Assembly (NCBI GenBank): GCA_002928735.1
Contig: PERL01000008.1
Location: 62,001 to 126,000, forward strand
DNA from: Hyphomicrobium sp.
GTDB lineage: Bacteria; Pseudomonadota; Alphaproteobacteria; Rhizobiales; Hyphomicrobiaceae
Direction: 5' to 3'
DNA length: 64,000 bases
The notes under the pieces: generated by a model
The model's input: the letters and a program-made list of their open reading frames with translations, nothing else
Told to the model about the DNA's origin: nothing
The model's database searches: none
In this document: one piece after another, positions 26,322-33,996 of the stretch
Position numbering within the stretch: position 1 is the first letter of the stretch
Layout: each line of letters begins with the position of its first letter
Made by a program: the position numbers and the translations under genes

Positions 26322-26693
26322 ATGGGGAAATTTGTAGCGTTCTCCCCCTCGTCTCCCAGGCAGGTCTTGTCGCGTTGTTTGCGTCCTGCCGGTGTCATGG
26401 AGAAGAGCCTGACCAAGAGTGCCGCGGGTGTGTCTCCGCCCCTCAGTCTCAGTAAGCGTTGCGTCCCAGTTGCGTCTGTTGCGTCCCCTGTAGCGTCTGC
26501 GTTGTACACCCCAAAGAGCGCGCTGAAAGGCGTGTTCCAATCTCTGAAGCGAGCGGTCTGGCGTGAAAAGTCTACGCGTCTGGCCAGACTGCTCCCCAGG
26601 TCTTCAAGCCCGGTCATCCACAGTTGCGTCGCCGGCCGCCGGAACTTGAACCACCCTGTCGTGCGTTCGTTGTGCAGTCACCGCGTTCAGTAA
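26322..26693 (+). CDS. Doubtful small ORF in a repeat-rich region, 123 aa
   Basis: ATG 26322 has AAGGAG 9 bases upstream and a clean frame of 123 codons. The product is basic and Ser/Val-rich (VMEKSLTKSAAGVSPP, then SALKGVFQSLKRAVWREKS) with a VASVASPVASA stretch produced by the GCGTC motif array. No family is recognised, and a minus-strand frame of equal length overlaps it, so strand choice rests on the ribosome site and on two further plus-strand ORFs and a terminator downstream. It may equally be non-coding. The stretch 26082-26321 before it is empty. Confidence 0.3.
   Translation: MGKFVAFSPSSPRQVLSRCLRPAGVMEKSLTKSAAGVSPPLSLSKRCVPVASVASPVASALYTPKSALKGVFQSLKRAVWREKSTRLARLLPRSSSPVIHSCVAGRRNLNHPVVRSLCSHRVQ
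26449..26505. repeat. GCGTC-motif array A
   Basis: GCGT(C/T) occurs six times, starting at 26456, 26461, 26472, 26481, 26493 and 26499, after a TCAGTAAGCGT leader that also begins array B. Spacings are mostly 9-12 bases, close to one helical turn. Confidence 0.6.
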
Positions 26694-26765
26694 GCGTCAG
26701 TTGCGTCCAGTTGCGTTGCGTCACCCGTATGCGTTTGTCGCGTCAGTAGCGTCCAAAGTTGCGTG
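26683..26765. repeat. GCGTC-motif array B
   Basis: GCGT copies start at 26683, 26694, 26703, 26713, 26718, 26731, 26740, 26749 and 26761. It begins, like array A, with TCAGTAAGCGT and may be an imperfect duplicate of it. It ends directly before the ribosome site of the 66-aa ORF, so it sits where a promoter or regulator array would be. Confidence 0.6.
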
Positions 26766-26774
26766 AGGAGTGCA

Positions 26775-26975
26775 ATGCTCAAGTCCCCCGGTTCGCGTCC
26801 CCAGTTCGGGTATCCAGAGTTCGCGTCTCCCAAACTGGCCATGGTTGAAAGTATGTCTGCGTCCCCGCCGAGTACGTGGCGGCCCCTGTCGGACATCGTC
26901 TCCGGCATCGTGCGTGATGTTGAGTTGAAGTCCGCAGCCGACGCCCGCGCAAGCGATCTGCCGAAAGCTGCGTAA
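26775..26975 (+). CDS. Small orphan protein, 66 aa
   Basis: ATG 26775 follows GAGGAG by 4 bases and the frame runs 66 codons. The second half (STWRPLSDIVSGIVRDVELK, then SAADARASDLPKAA) looks like real protein, with codon third positions mostly G or C. No family is recognised. It lies between motif array B and another small plus-strand gene; the gap 26976-27196 is without a further gene and holds two copies of CAACGGCACT. Confidence 0.45.
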   Translation: MLKSPGSRPQFGYPEFASPKLAMVESMSASPPSTWRPLSDIVSGIVRDVELKSAADARASDLPKAA

Positions 26976-27196
26976 CGACCCCTCTGTGAAATTGCACATC
27001 CGAACCGCTCGGATGCGCCACGAAACGGCAGGTGTATCGAGTGCAGGACCCGCAGTCCCCAACGGCACTGCATCACACAGTTCTGCGTCGTGGTGCCAAC
27101 GGCACTCTTTGCACCTGCCACCTCTTTCTACCGCGTGTGTACCGCGCGTTTGTCTACGCGCCGCAGTAACCCAGTATCTCGATGGAGCACCCCCCA

Positions 27197-27424
27197 ATGG
27201 CTCACGTTTCGACCCCCGATCACGTCAATCCCGTTCAGTGGCAGCACGCCCAGGGCATCGCCCGCCAGACCTGCGCCCGCTTCTTTCGTGATGGCGGGAG
27301 CCCAGCCGATGCTCTCAAAGCGTTCGGCCTGTCCGCCGGCGAAATCTCGGACCTCGATTGGAGCCGCGCTGTCGATTCGATCGCGCAAGACCTCTGCTCA
27401 GCCCCGCTACGCCGCGCGGCCTGA
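27197..27424 (+). CDS. Small orphan protein, 75 aa, before an intrinsic terminator
   Basis: ATG 27197 has GGAG 9 bases upstream. The peptide MAHVSTPDHVNPVQWQHAQ is followed by an alpha-helical centre (ARFFRDGGSPADALKAFGL) and an acidic end. Base and codon use fit the chromosome. A strong rho-independent terminator 67 bases after its stop supports real rightward transcription. No family is recognised and there is no membrane segment or signal. Confidence 0.6.
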   Translation: MAHVSTPDHVNPVQWQHAQGIARQTCARFFRDGGSPADALKAFGLSAGEISDLDWSRAVDSIAQDLCSAPLRRAA

Positions 27425-27490
27425 ACCGCCGGCCGGCCGACCGGCTGCCGACACGACACTTTGACTATGACTTCGTCCCAATCGACTCAC

Positions 27491-27523
27491 AGCCCCGCTG
27501 CGCAAGCACGGGGCTTCTTTTTT
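27491..27523 (+). terminator. Intrinsic terminator
   Basis: AGCCCCG (27491-27497) and CGGGGCT (27509-27515) form a 7-bp stem around an 11-base loop, followed by TCTTTTTT. It ends rightward transcription just before the convergent HxlR gene. Confidence 0.85.
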
Positions 27524-27528
27524 CGCAC

Positions 27529-27843
27529 TCACGCGTGCTTGCGTCCCCAATCGCGCATGGCGACAATCACCGGGCCAAGCGCGCGGCCCTTCTCCGTCAA
27601 AACGTATTCGGCCCGCGGCGGATGCGTCTGATAAAGCCGCCGCTCTACGATACCGTTCTCCTCCAGCATTTGGAGGCGCGAGGAGAGCGTATTGGGCGGG
27701 ATACCCGCCAACGACGTCTGCAAATCCTGATAGCGCCGCGAAGAATTGAGCAGCAGATCGCGCATGATGAGCGCCGTCCACCGGTTGCCCACGATCTTCG
27801 CCGCCCTTTCGACCGGGCATAGGATTTTCGAAGCCTTGCTCAT
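27529..27843 (-). CDS. HxlR-type winged-helix transcriptional regulator
   Basis: 104 aa. The HxlR family pattern is complete: CPVERAAKIVGNRWTALIMRDLL, YQDLQTSLAGIPPNTLSSRLQMLEENGIVERR and a C-terminal dimer helix (GPVIVAMRDWG). The single Cys near the N-terminus (residue 9) is the redox-sensing position in several HxlR repressors of quinone or aldehyde stress. It is divergent from a MAPEG-type gene with 115 bases between, and inverted repeats in that gap are candidate operators, so control of the MAPEG gene and itself is likely. Confidence 0.92.
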   Translation of the reverse strand: MSKASKILCPVERAAKIVGNRWTALIMRDLLLNSSRRYQDLQTSLAGIPPNTLSSRLQMLEENGIVERRLYQTHPPRAEYVLTEKGRALGPVIVAMRDWGRKHA

Positions 27844-27857
27844 GAATCAATTTAGAC

Positions 27858-27874
27858 GCGCAGACGGTCTGCGC
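27858..27874. promoter_or_regulatory. Candidate HxlR operator
   Basis: GCGCAGAC-G-GTCTGCGC is a perfect 8-bp inverted repeat 15 bases upstream of the HxlR start. A second, CTACA-N5-TGTAG (27898-27912), lies between it and the MAPEG gene. Both are in the divergent gap and could bind the regulator. Confidence 0.5.
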
Positions 27875-27958
27875 AACAACAGCATGTTTACAAGTAACTA
27901 CAAAAAATGTAGCAATTGTCCGTGACAACAGAGGGGTTTTCGCAGTCTGGAGCAGTCG

Positions 27959-28348
27959 ATGACGATCACACCCATTTATGCCGCTCTCCTCGCCCTGATG
28001 TTCGTGGCATTGAGTGTGCGGGTCATCGGAGCCCGCAGGAGCGCTTTGGTCGCGCTCGGCGATGGCGGCAATCGCGTCCTGCTCCGCCGCCAGCGCGTCC
28101 ACGCCAATTTTGCCGAGTACGTGCCATTGGCATTAATCCTCATGATGCTCGCTGAACAGCAATCCATGCCGCCGCCTATCATTCACGCACTGGGCGCACT
28201 TCTCGTTGCAGGCCGCGTGATCCATGCCATCGGAGTCAGTCGCGAACCCGAACAGTTCTGGCAGCGCGTGACCGGCATGTCGCTCACCTTCACGGCACTC
28301 GTGGCTGGCGCCCTCATCAATCTCGTCGCCGCATCGGGCTTAACTTAG
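27959..28348 (+). CDS. MAPEG family membrane protein
   Basis: 129 aa with four hydrophobic segments. VHANFAEYVPLALILMMLAE and HALGALLVAGRVIHAIG are the conserved MAPEG motifs (glutathione-dependent membrane proteins; bacterial YecN-like branch). Members bind glutathione and act on lipid peroxides or electrophiles, which fits control by an HxlR-type redox regulator next door; the reaction here is unknown. It is followed immediately by a perfect 20-bp palindrome. Confidence 0.9.
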   Translation: MTITPIYAALLALMFVALSVRVIGARRSALVALGDGGNRVLLRRQRVHANFAEYVPLALILMMLAEQQSMPPPIIHALGALLVAGRVIHAIGVSREPEQFWQRVTGMSLTFTALVAGALINLVAASGLT

Positions 28349-28367
28349 CCTACGCCGCGGCGTAGGC
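28348..28367. repeat. Perfect 20-bp palindrome after the MAPEG gene
   Basis: GCCTACGCCG / CGGCGTAGGC, starting at the last base of the MAPEG stop codon. It can form a strong hairpin in RNA but no U-tract follows; it may protect the transcript 3' end or act as a weak terminator. Confidence 0.6.
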
Positions 28368-28514
28368 GCATGGTGCCAGCTTGTCCAACTCTACAAGCGG
28401 TCCATGATTTGAGTGCGCCCTCCGATCCGACGAAGGTCGGGCCGCGCGCCCCATTGGTTCCAGCCAATGCACACGTTACTGTGCTTTGTACAAAACCGAC
28501 GGGGACATCAGGCC

Positions 28515-29858
28515 GTGAGCAGCACCAGCGATAAGGCAGCCGGCACCAAACCGGTCCTCCCCGCCCCACCGGGACTGACGCCGCACGAATTCCGCTCCCT
28601 CGTTCTGGGCGAATTGCACGCGCGCCCGTTTCTGCCCATCAATCTGCCGCTGCGCATCTACCACTTCGCCTTCATCACGACGGACGAAGAGGCGCGCGCC
28701 GATCGCGACGACATCGCCGAAATGGCCATCGCGCATGGCTTCCCGCCACCGGCCCCAGACGCCAAATATCATCGCTTCGACTTCGGCATCTGGGAACTCC
28801 GCTGGGAACAGCACACCGAATTCACCACCTACACCTGGCTGACCGGCCGCGACGCCGCCACACCCTTTGCCCATCCCGCACCGATCGGCACCGGCGAAAT
28901 CGCCTTCAAGCCGCACGGCAAGCTGATCGCGTCCGTGCACATGAGTGTCATCGCCCCGGGCAAACTCGTCGCTCATGCCGCTGAGGGCTTCAATCCCCTC
29001 GCCCTCTGCGTGATCAAAGCCTCCGAGGGCGCCGCGCGCGTCACCACCGATTTCCAGGTCGACAATATCGGCTACACGCGCTTCCTCATCGAGTCGAAGG
29101 ATCTGACGCCCACGCGCGCCGCCCGTCTCGTGCAACGCATGCTGGAATTGGAAACCTATCGCACGCTGGCGCTTCTCGGTTTGCCCGAGGCCCGCAGCGC
29201 CGGACCCGAATTGCAGCGCATGGAAAGGGAACTCGGCGAAATCACGCAAGCCATCGCCACCGCGCCCGACACCGCCGTCCAGCAGGATCTCCTCACCCGT
29301 ATCAGCAAATTAGCCGCCGCCATCGAAGCGCAGACCGCGCGCACCGCTTTCCGCTTCAGCGCCAGCCGCGCCTACTACGCCCAGGTGAAAAGCCGCCTCG
29401 AACTCATCCAGGAGCAACCGGAGGGCGACTTCGTCACCATCACCGCCTTCTTCCGCCGCCGTCTGGAACCCGCCATCGACACCTGCACCGCCGTGGAAGA
29501 TCGCCAGCGCCGCCTCTCTGCACAATTGGCCCGTGCAGCCGATATGTTGCGCACCGGCATCCAGTTCGAAGTGCAGCATCAAAACCGCGATCTGCTGCAA
29601 TCCATGAACGAGCGCGCCAGCATGCAGCTGCGCCTCCAGCAGACCGTCGAAGGCCTCTCCGTCGCCGCCATCAGCTACTACGTGATCGGCCTCATCACCT
29701 ATCTCGCCAAAGGCCTGAAAGATGCGAGCCTGCTGCCCAAACCCCTCACCCCCGAAATAGTCACCGCCATTTCCGTGCCCATCGTCATCGCCGTCATCTA
29801 CCTCGCCATGCGCCGCGTGCACCACAAGCTGAGCAGTAAAGACGAGAGCAAAACCTGA
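28515..29858 (+). CDS. DUF3422 family membrane-anchored protein
   Basis: About 447 aa from GTG 28515; ATG 28467 is possible but adds family-unlike residues. Blocks such as ELHARPFLPINLPLRIYHFAF, YHRFDFGIWELRWEQHTEFTTYTW and DLTPTRAARLVQRMLELETYR identify DUF3422. A helical middle is followed by two C-terminal membrane segments (SYYVIGLITYLAKG and IVTAISVPIVIAVIYLAM), so most of the protein is anchored at its C-terminus. The role is unknown. It stands alone, with no close partner on either side. Confidence 0.88.
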   Translation: MSSTSDKAAGTKPVLPAPPGLTPHEFRSLVLGELHARPFLPINLPLRIYHFAFITTDEEARADRDDIAEMAIAHGFPPPAPDAKYHRFDFGIWELRWEQHTEFTTYTWLTGRDAATPFAHPAPIGTGEIAFKPHGKLIASVHMSVIAPGKLVAHAAEGFNPLALCVIKASEGAARVTTDFQVDNIGYTRFLIESKDLTPTRAARLVQRMLELETYRTLALLGLPEARSAGPELQRMERELGEITQAIATAPDTAVQQDLLTRISKLAAAIEAQTARTAFRFSASRAYYAQVKSRLELIQEQPEGDFVTITAFFRRRLEPAIDTCTAVEDRQRRLSAQLARAADMLRTGIQFEVQHQNRDLLQSMNERASMQLRLQQTVEGLSVAAISYYVIGLITYLAKGLKDASLLPKPLTPEIVTAISVPIVIAVIYLAMRRVHHKLSSKDESKT

Positions 29859-30200
29859 TTACCGGTAAGAGTCGGCTATGGGCCAATACCGACAACAGGC
29901 GGACAAGGACGGTCAGCAGAAGTGTTCTGGGCGCGTTTCTTCGTTGACGTGCGCGCTGAATCTTTCCGCGCCGCATAAGGGGACAGGTCGACAGTAACCG
30001 GTTTGCATCCTACCGCGTCAGTCGATCGTCAAACGCCTTACTGGGAGTTTTGACCCTAAGGCGACGTGTTGCGAGCCAGGAACCTAGTCACTGCTGACTC
30101 CACTGCGCCACCACAAACCGTTAAATTGACATCGGTCAATCGTGCAAAGTCGCCATCACTTATGCTGAAGTGATCCACCTATTCAAACACCGAGGCCACT
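29859..30200. promoter_or_regulatory. Gap before the DUF1254 gene with two inverted repeats
   Basis: No gene is seen. Near its right end ATTGAC-ATCG-GTCAAT (30125-30140) and ATCACTT-N6-AAGTGAT (30155-30174) are perfect inverted repeats 27-76 bases upstream of the DUF1254 start, in operator position. The left two thirds shows nothing that I can name. Confidence 0.4.
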
Positions 30201-31700
30201 GTGAAAAAAATAGTATCCGCTTTTTCTGCGCTGTCCTTGTTCGGACTTTCAGTACTCTCAGCTAATGCCGAACAGTACAAGATGGAAACTCCGATACAGC
30301 CGGGCATCGCGTCGCCGGATGCGGTTGAGACTCGCCTCGGAACATTGAAATTTTTCGGCGGCTTTCCTGATAACGCTACTGTTGAGAAGCTGTATGACAA
30401 CCTCGACTTCCAACGCGCTGTGCAGGCCTACCTCCTAGCTCTACCGGTTGTAAATCAGGTCGCCAATCGAACAGGCATCCTCCAAATCGGGCCGCCCAAC
30501 ACGACAGTACCCATTTGGGAGCAAATGGTGGACGCCCGCACCGTCGAGTTAACCGCAAACAACAACACACCTTACACTTGGTTTTGGCTCGATCTCCGCA
30601 ACGGGCCATTGGTCATTGAGGCGCCCCCTAAGGTGCTCGGGCTGATCAACGACATGTGGTATAATTACGCGACTGACATTGGAGTCGTCGGGCCCGATAA
30701 GGGCCAAGGCGGCAAATACTTGCTGCTTCCGCCCGGTTACAAAGGCGACGTTCCCAGCGGCTATTTCGTCGTGCGGTCATCGACATTCAGCACCTGGGTG
30801 GCTTGGCGCAGCTTTGTCGTTGATGGCGACCCCAAGCCAGGGGTCGATATGGTGAAGAAGTTCACGAAAATATATCCTCTCTCACAGGCTGAAAATCCAC
30901 CCAAGCTGAATTTCGTCAACATGTCCGGCAAGCCTTTCAACATGGTGGGTCGCGCAGACTACCCGTTTTGGGAGGAACTCAATCGCGTCGTGCAGGAGGA
31001 GCCCACTGATACTGTCGACTCAACCACTCTCGGCTTTTGGGCGTCGATTGGCATCGTGAAAGGTCAGCCGTTTGCCCCTGATGATCGGATGAAGAAAATT
31101 TTGACTGAGGCCGCTGCTGTAGGCGATGCCACCGCACGCGCGATAATGTACAGGTGGCGTACGCCCGACGGATACTACTACCCGAACAGCGCATGGCGGC
31201 TCGGCTTCATCGGCGGTTACAAATTCGAGGAAAATGGCGCACGCAATTTAGACGCCTATTCCGGTTTCTTTTTTTACGCGACCGGCGTGACACCAGCAAT
31301 GGATTCGAAGGTGGTCGGAGAAGGCTCGCAATACATGGCGGCATTCGTCGATGCTAACAACAACCCCCTCGACGGTGGTAAGAGCTACAAGATGCACTTG
31401 CCGCCCAACATTCCAGTCAAGAACTTCTGGTCGGTCATTCTTTACGACAATCAGACCCGATCGATGGTCCAGAATGACCAAAGGTTCCCCACCGTGGGGA
31501 GCCAAACTCAAGGGCTTCTCGTCAATGACGACGGGTCGGTCGATGTCTATTTCGGTCCGACGGCTCCGGCTGGCAAAGAGAAGAACTGGGTGCAGACTAT
31601 CCCTGGCAGGACGTGGAACACTCTTCTGCGCCTCTACGGTCCGCTCGAACCATGGTTCGACAAGACGTGGCGGCCTGGAGAAATCGAACAACAGCAGTGA
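30201..31700 (+). CDS. Secreted DUF1254/DUF1214 protein
   Basis: 499 aa from GTG 30201 (GAGG just upstream). A signal peptide (KKIVSAFSALSLFGLSVLSANA) is cut after about residue 23, so the protein is periplasmic. The N-terminal DUF1254 part (FFGGFPDNATVEKLYDNLDF) and the C-terminal DUF1214 part (GKSYKMHLPPNIPVKNFWSV, then DGSVDVYFGP) are both complete. Function of the family is not established. GC content is lower than in its neighbours, inverted repeats precede it and a strong terminator follows, so it is a self-contained, possibly acquired unit. Confidence 0.9.
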   Translation: MKKIVSAFSALSLFGLSVLSANAEQYKMETPIQPGIASPDAVETRLGTLKFFGGFPDNATVEKLYDNLDFQRAVQAYLLALPVVNQVANRTGILQIGPPNTTVPIWEQMVDARTVELTANNNTPYTWFWLDLRNGPLVIEAPPKVLGLINDMWYNYATDIGVVGPDKGQGGKYLLLPPGYKGDVPSGYFVVRSSTFSTWVAWRSFVVDGDPKPGVDMVKKFTKIYPLSQAENPPKLNFVNMSGKPFNMVGRADYPFWEELNRVVQEEPTDTVDSTTLGFWASIGIVKGQPFAPDDRMKKILTEAAAVGDATARAIMYRWRTPDGYYYPNSAWRLGFIGGYKFEENGARNLDAYSGFFFYATGVTPAMDSKVVGEGSQYMAAFVDANNNPLDGGKSYKMHLPPNIPVKNFWSVILYDNQTRSMVQNDQRFPTVGSQTQGLLVNDDGSVDVYFGPTAPAGKEKNWVQTIPGRTWNTLLRLYGPLEPWFDKTWRPGEIEQQQ

Positions 31701-31704
31701 AAGA

Positions 31705-31736
31705 AAACCCCGGCGTCGTGCCGGGGTTTGTTTTTT
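31705..31736 (+). terminator. Intrinsic terminator of the DUF1254 gene
   Basis: AAACCCCGGC (31705-31714) and GCCGGGGTTT (31720-31729) form a 10-bp stem with a 5-base loop, followed by GTTTTTTC. Confidence 0.92.
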
Positions 31737-31834
31737 CACGTTGCAACACAGGTCTTGAGCGCGAGCACTGAGTCCGGAAATGGGTCAAAAGCAGCTATGC
31801 CCGCATCGAAAATCCGAAGCGCAAAGAACTGCCC

Positions 31835-32395
31835 CTACTCCTCCAGCTCCGTATCCCAATAAAGATAGTCCATCCAACTCTCATGCAGATAGTTGGGCGG
31901 GAACAGGCGGCCGTTGCGGTGGAGTTCGAAAACGGTGGGGCGGTACGGGGGCTGCATCGGCTTCAAGCCGGCGGCCTGCAGCGATTGGCTGCCCTTCTTG
32001 AGATTGCACGGCGCACACGCCGTCAGAACGTTTTCCCACTTCGTCATCCCGCCGCGCGCGCGGGGCACCACATGGTCGAAGGTGAGATCGTGTTTGTCGC
32101 CGCAATATTGGCAAGTAAACCGGTCGCGCAGGAAAACATTGAACCGCGTGAAAGCGGGATAGAGCGCGGGTTTGACGTAGGTCTTGAGTGAGACGACGCT
32201 CGGCAGGCGGATTTCAAAACTGGGACTTCGCACCATCGTGTCGTATTCGGAGACGATGTTGACGCGGTCCAAAAACACCGCCTTCACCGTCTCCTGCCAA
32301 CTCCAGAGCGACAAAGGATAGTAGCTCAGAGGGCGGAAGTCGGCGTTAAGAACCAGGGCCGGACAGGACTCCGGCAAGGCAGCATGAGCATTCAC
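31835..32395 (-). CDS. HNH endonuclease family protein
   Basis: 186 aa. The zinc pairs CQYCG and CAPCN bracket the HNH core DHVVPRARGG and the Asn of KWENVLTAC. The N-terminal half (LNADFRPLSYYPLSLWSWQ) is typical of a widely conserved chromosomal HNH family of alphaproteobacteria and cyanobacteria, not of homing or restriction enzymes. It probably cuts or nicks nucleic acid; the substrate is unknown. It is divergent from the EVE-domain gene; the 257-base gap between them shows nothing distinctive. Confidence 0.9.
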   Translation of the reverse strand: MNAHAALPESCPALVLNADFRPLSYYPLSLWSWQETVKAVFLDRVNIVSEYDTMVRSPSFEIRLPSVVSLKTYVKPALYPAFTRFNVFLRDRFTCQYCGDKHDLTFDHVVPRARGGMTKWENVLTACAPCNLKKGSQSLQAAGLKPMQPPYRPTVFELHRNGRLFPPNYLHESWMDYLYWDTELEE

Positions 32396-32652
32396 GAGCT
32401 TTGCTTCCAGTCGGTTCGCCGTTCGAATCGGTGTGTCAGACCGCTTCGACGGGCGGGATACTAACCGCGCATGTCAGCGATGTGAAGCCTTGCCATGCCA
32501 AAGCGCGCCCTGCGCACAAGTTTCTGCCGGTGCTCGCTTTTTTCTGCTTAAGGATGCTCTATGAGATCACGCTCAGCTCCCCGCATGTGACCACAAGACG
32601 TCACGGGCCACGATGGCTTGCAACAAACACCCGCCTCCACGAGTATCCAAAT

Positions 32653-33180
32653 ATGACTGCAAAGAAGCCCGCCCCGGCACCCTCAAAGACATCCGCCACC
32701 AAGCGCCCCGCCCCCAAACCCATCGTCTCCACCGGCTACTGGCTCTTTAAATCCGAGCCCGACGTCTTTTCCTGGGAGATGCTGCAGGCCAAGGGCGCGG
32801 CCGGCGAACCGTGGACCGGCGTGCGCAACTACCTCGCCCGCAACAACATGCGCGCCATGCGTCTCGGCGACCTCGGCTTCTTCTACCATTCCAACATCGG
32901 CCTCGAGATCGTTGGCATTTGCGAGGTATGCGCCCTCTCTCATCCCGATGCGACGACCGATGACCCCAAATGGGATTGCGTCGACGTGCGCGCCGTGCGC
33001 GCACTACCCAAGCCTGTCACGTTGGCCGACGTGAAAGCCAATCCCAAGCTCGCCAAGATGAGTCTCGTCACATCGATGCGTCTCTCCGTGCAGCCCGTCA
33101 CCGCCGAGGAATGGGCGGAAGTCTGCCGTATGGGTCACGTCGACCTGAAGGGCCTTGCGCCCAAGAAAAACAAACGATGA
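32653..33180 (+). CDS. EVE domain protein
   Basis: 175 aa from ATG 32653. After a Lys/Pro/Ala-rich, probably disordered N-terminus of about 25 residues, GYWLFKSEPDVFSWEMLQ opens an EVE (PUA-like) domain. WTGVRNYLARNNMRAMRLGDLGFFYHSN and SLVTSMRLSVQPVTAEEW complete it. EVE domains bind modified bases in DNA or RNA; this stand-alone housekeeping type is probably linked to RNA or tRNA. It overlaps the next gene by 4 bases (ATGA). Confidence 0.9.
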   Translation: MTAKKPAPAPSKTSATKRPAPKPIVSTGYWLFKSEPDVFSWEMLQAKGAAGEPWTGVRNYLARNNMRAMRLGDLGFFYHSNIGLEIVGICEVCALSHPDATTDDPKWDCVDVRAVRALPKPVTLADVKANPKLAKMSLVTSMRLSVQPVTAEEWAEVCRMGHVDLKGLAPKKNKR

Positions 33181-33845
33181 GTGATGGCCCCAGAGACGAA
33201 ACGGACTACCCGGCCTTCATCGCCGCCAACACGAAGCTGATCGCGCCCCCGCACGTACCCGAGATTGTCCTCCACCTCGCCGAGGAGTCCGTGCCGATCT
33301 GGCAGAAGACGGAAGAGGAACTGGGCGAGATGAATATCCCGCCGCCATTTTGGGCCTTCGCCTGGGCCGGCGGACAGGCACTGGCCCGCTACCTGCTCGA
33401 CCATCCCCACGAGGTGAGCGGCAAAACCGTTCTCGATCTCGGCACCGGCTCCGGTCTCACCGCCATCGCCGCTCTGAAAGCAGGAGCCGCCTCTGTCCTC
33501 GCCGCCGATATCGACCCGATGGCGCTCGCCTCGGCCCACCTCAACGCCAAAGCCAATGGTGTAACCCTCACCACCACGCAACAGGACCTCCTCGCCAATC
33601 CTCCAGCCCCCTTCGGCGCCATCCTCGTCGGCGATCTTTTCTACGAGCGCGAACTGGCCGAACGCGTACTGACCTACATCAGTCTGGCCCACTTGAACGG
33701 TGCCCGCGTTCTCGTCGGCGACCCACAGCGCAGCTACTTCCCTACCGACCGCTTTGTCTGCGTTGCAGCATATGAGGTGGCGGTCACCCGTGAGCTGGAA
33801 GACGCCCTCATCAAGAAAACAGCTGTTTGGGCTCTAAAGCTCTAA
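33177..33845 (+). CDS. Protein methyltransferase similar to ETF-beta lysine methyltransferase
   Basis: 222 aa from ATG 33177, overlapping the EVE stop. PPPFWAFAWAGGQALARYLLD, VLDLGTGSGLTAIAALKAGA, AADIDPMAL and VGDLFYERELAERVL match the class I SAM fold and the GDxFY motif of ETFBKMT. That enzyme trimethylates lysines of electron-transfer flavoprotein beta, and bacterial homologues are known in Rhizobiales. No ETF gene lies in the window, so the substrate is inferred from family. Translational coupling to the EVE gene is a notable pairing. Confidence 0.8.
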   Translation: MSDGPRDETDYPAFIAANTKLIAPPHVPEIVLHLAEESVPIWQKTEEELGEMNIPPPFWAFAWAGGQALARYLLDHPHEVSGKTVLDLGTGSGLTAIAALKAGAASVLAADIDPMALASAHLNAKANGVTLTTTQQDLLANPPAPFGAILVGDLFYERELAERVLTYISLAHLNGARVLVGDPQRSYFPTDRFVCVAAYEVAVTRELEDALIKKTAVWALKL

Positions 33846-33996
33846 AGCGTATCTCGCACTGCAGTTAACCAACGCTCCGCCCTCGTATTGCACCGCAATA
33901 TGCGACGTTCCGGATCGTACCTTGTAACAGTTGTGCGCCGCCGCACGTCCCCGCATAATCGCGTTAAATCAAAAATACGCTTGGGAGGAGAGCACG

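Noticed and set aside
26228-26617. 129-codon minus-strand frame with DAT repeats
   Set aside because: It overlaps the plus-strand ORF with the AAGGAG site; the DAT units are only the GCGTC motif read backwards, and no ribosome site or terminator supports this strand.
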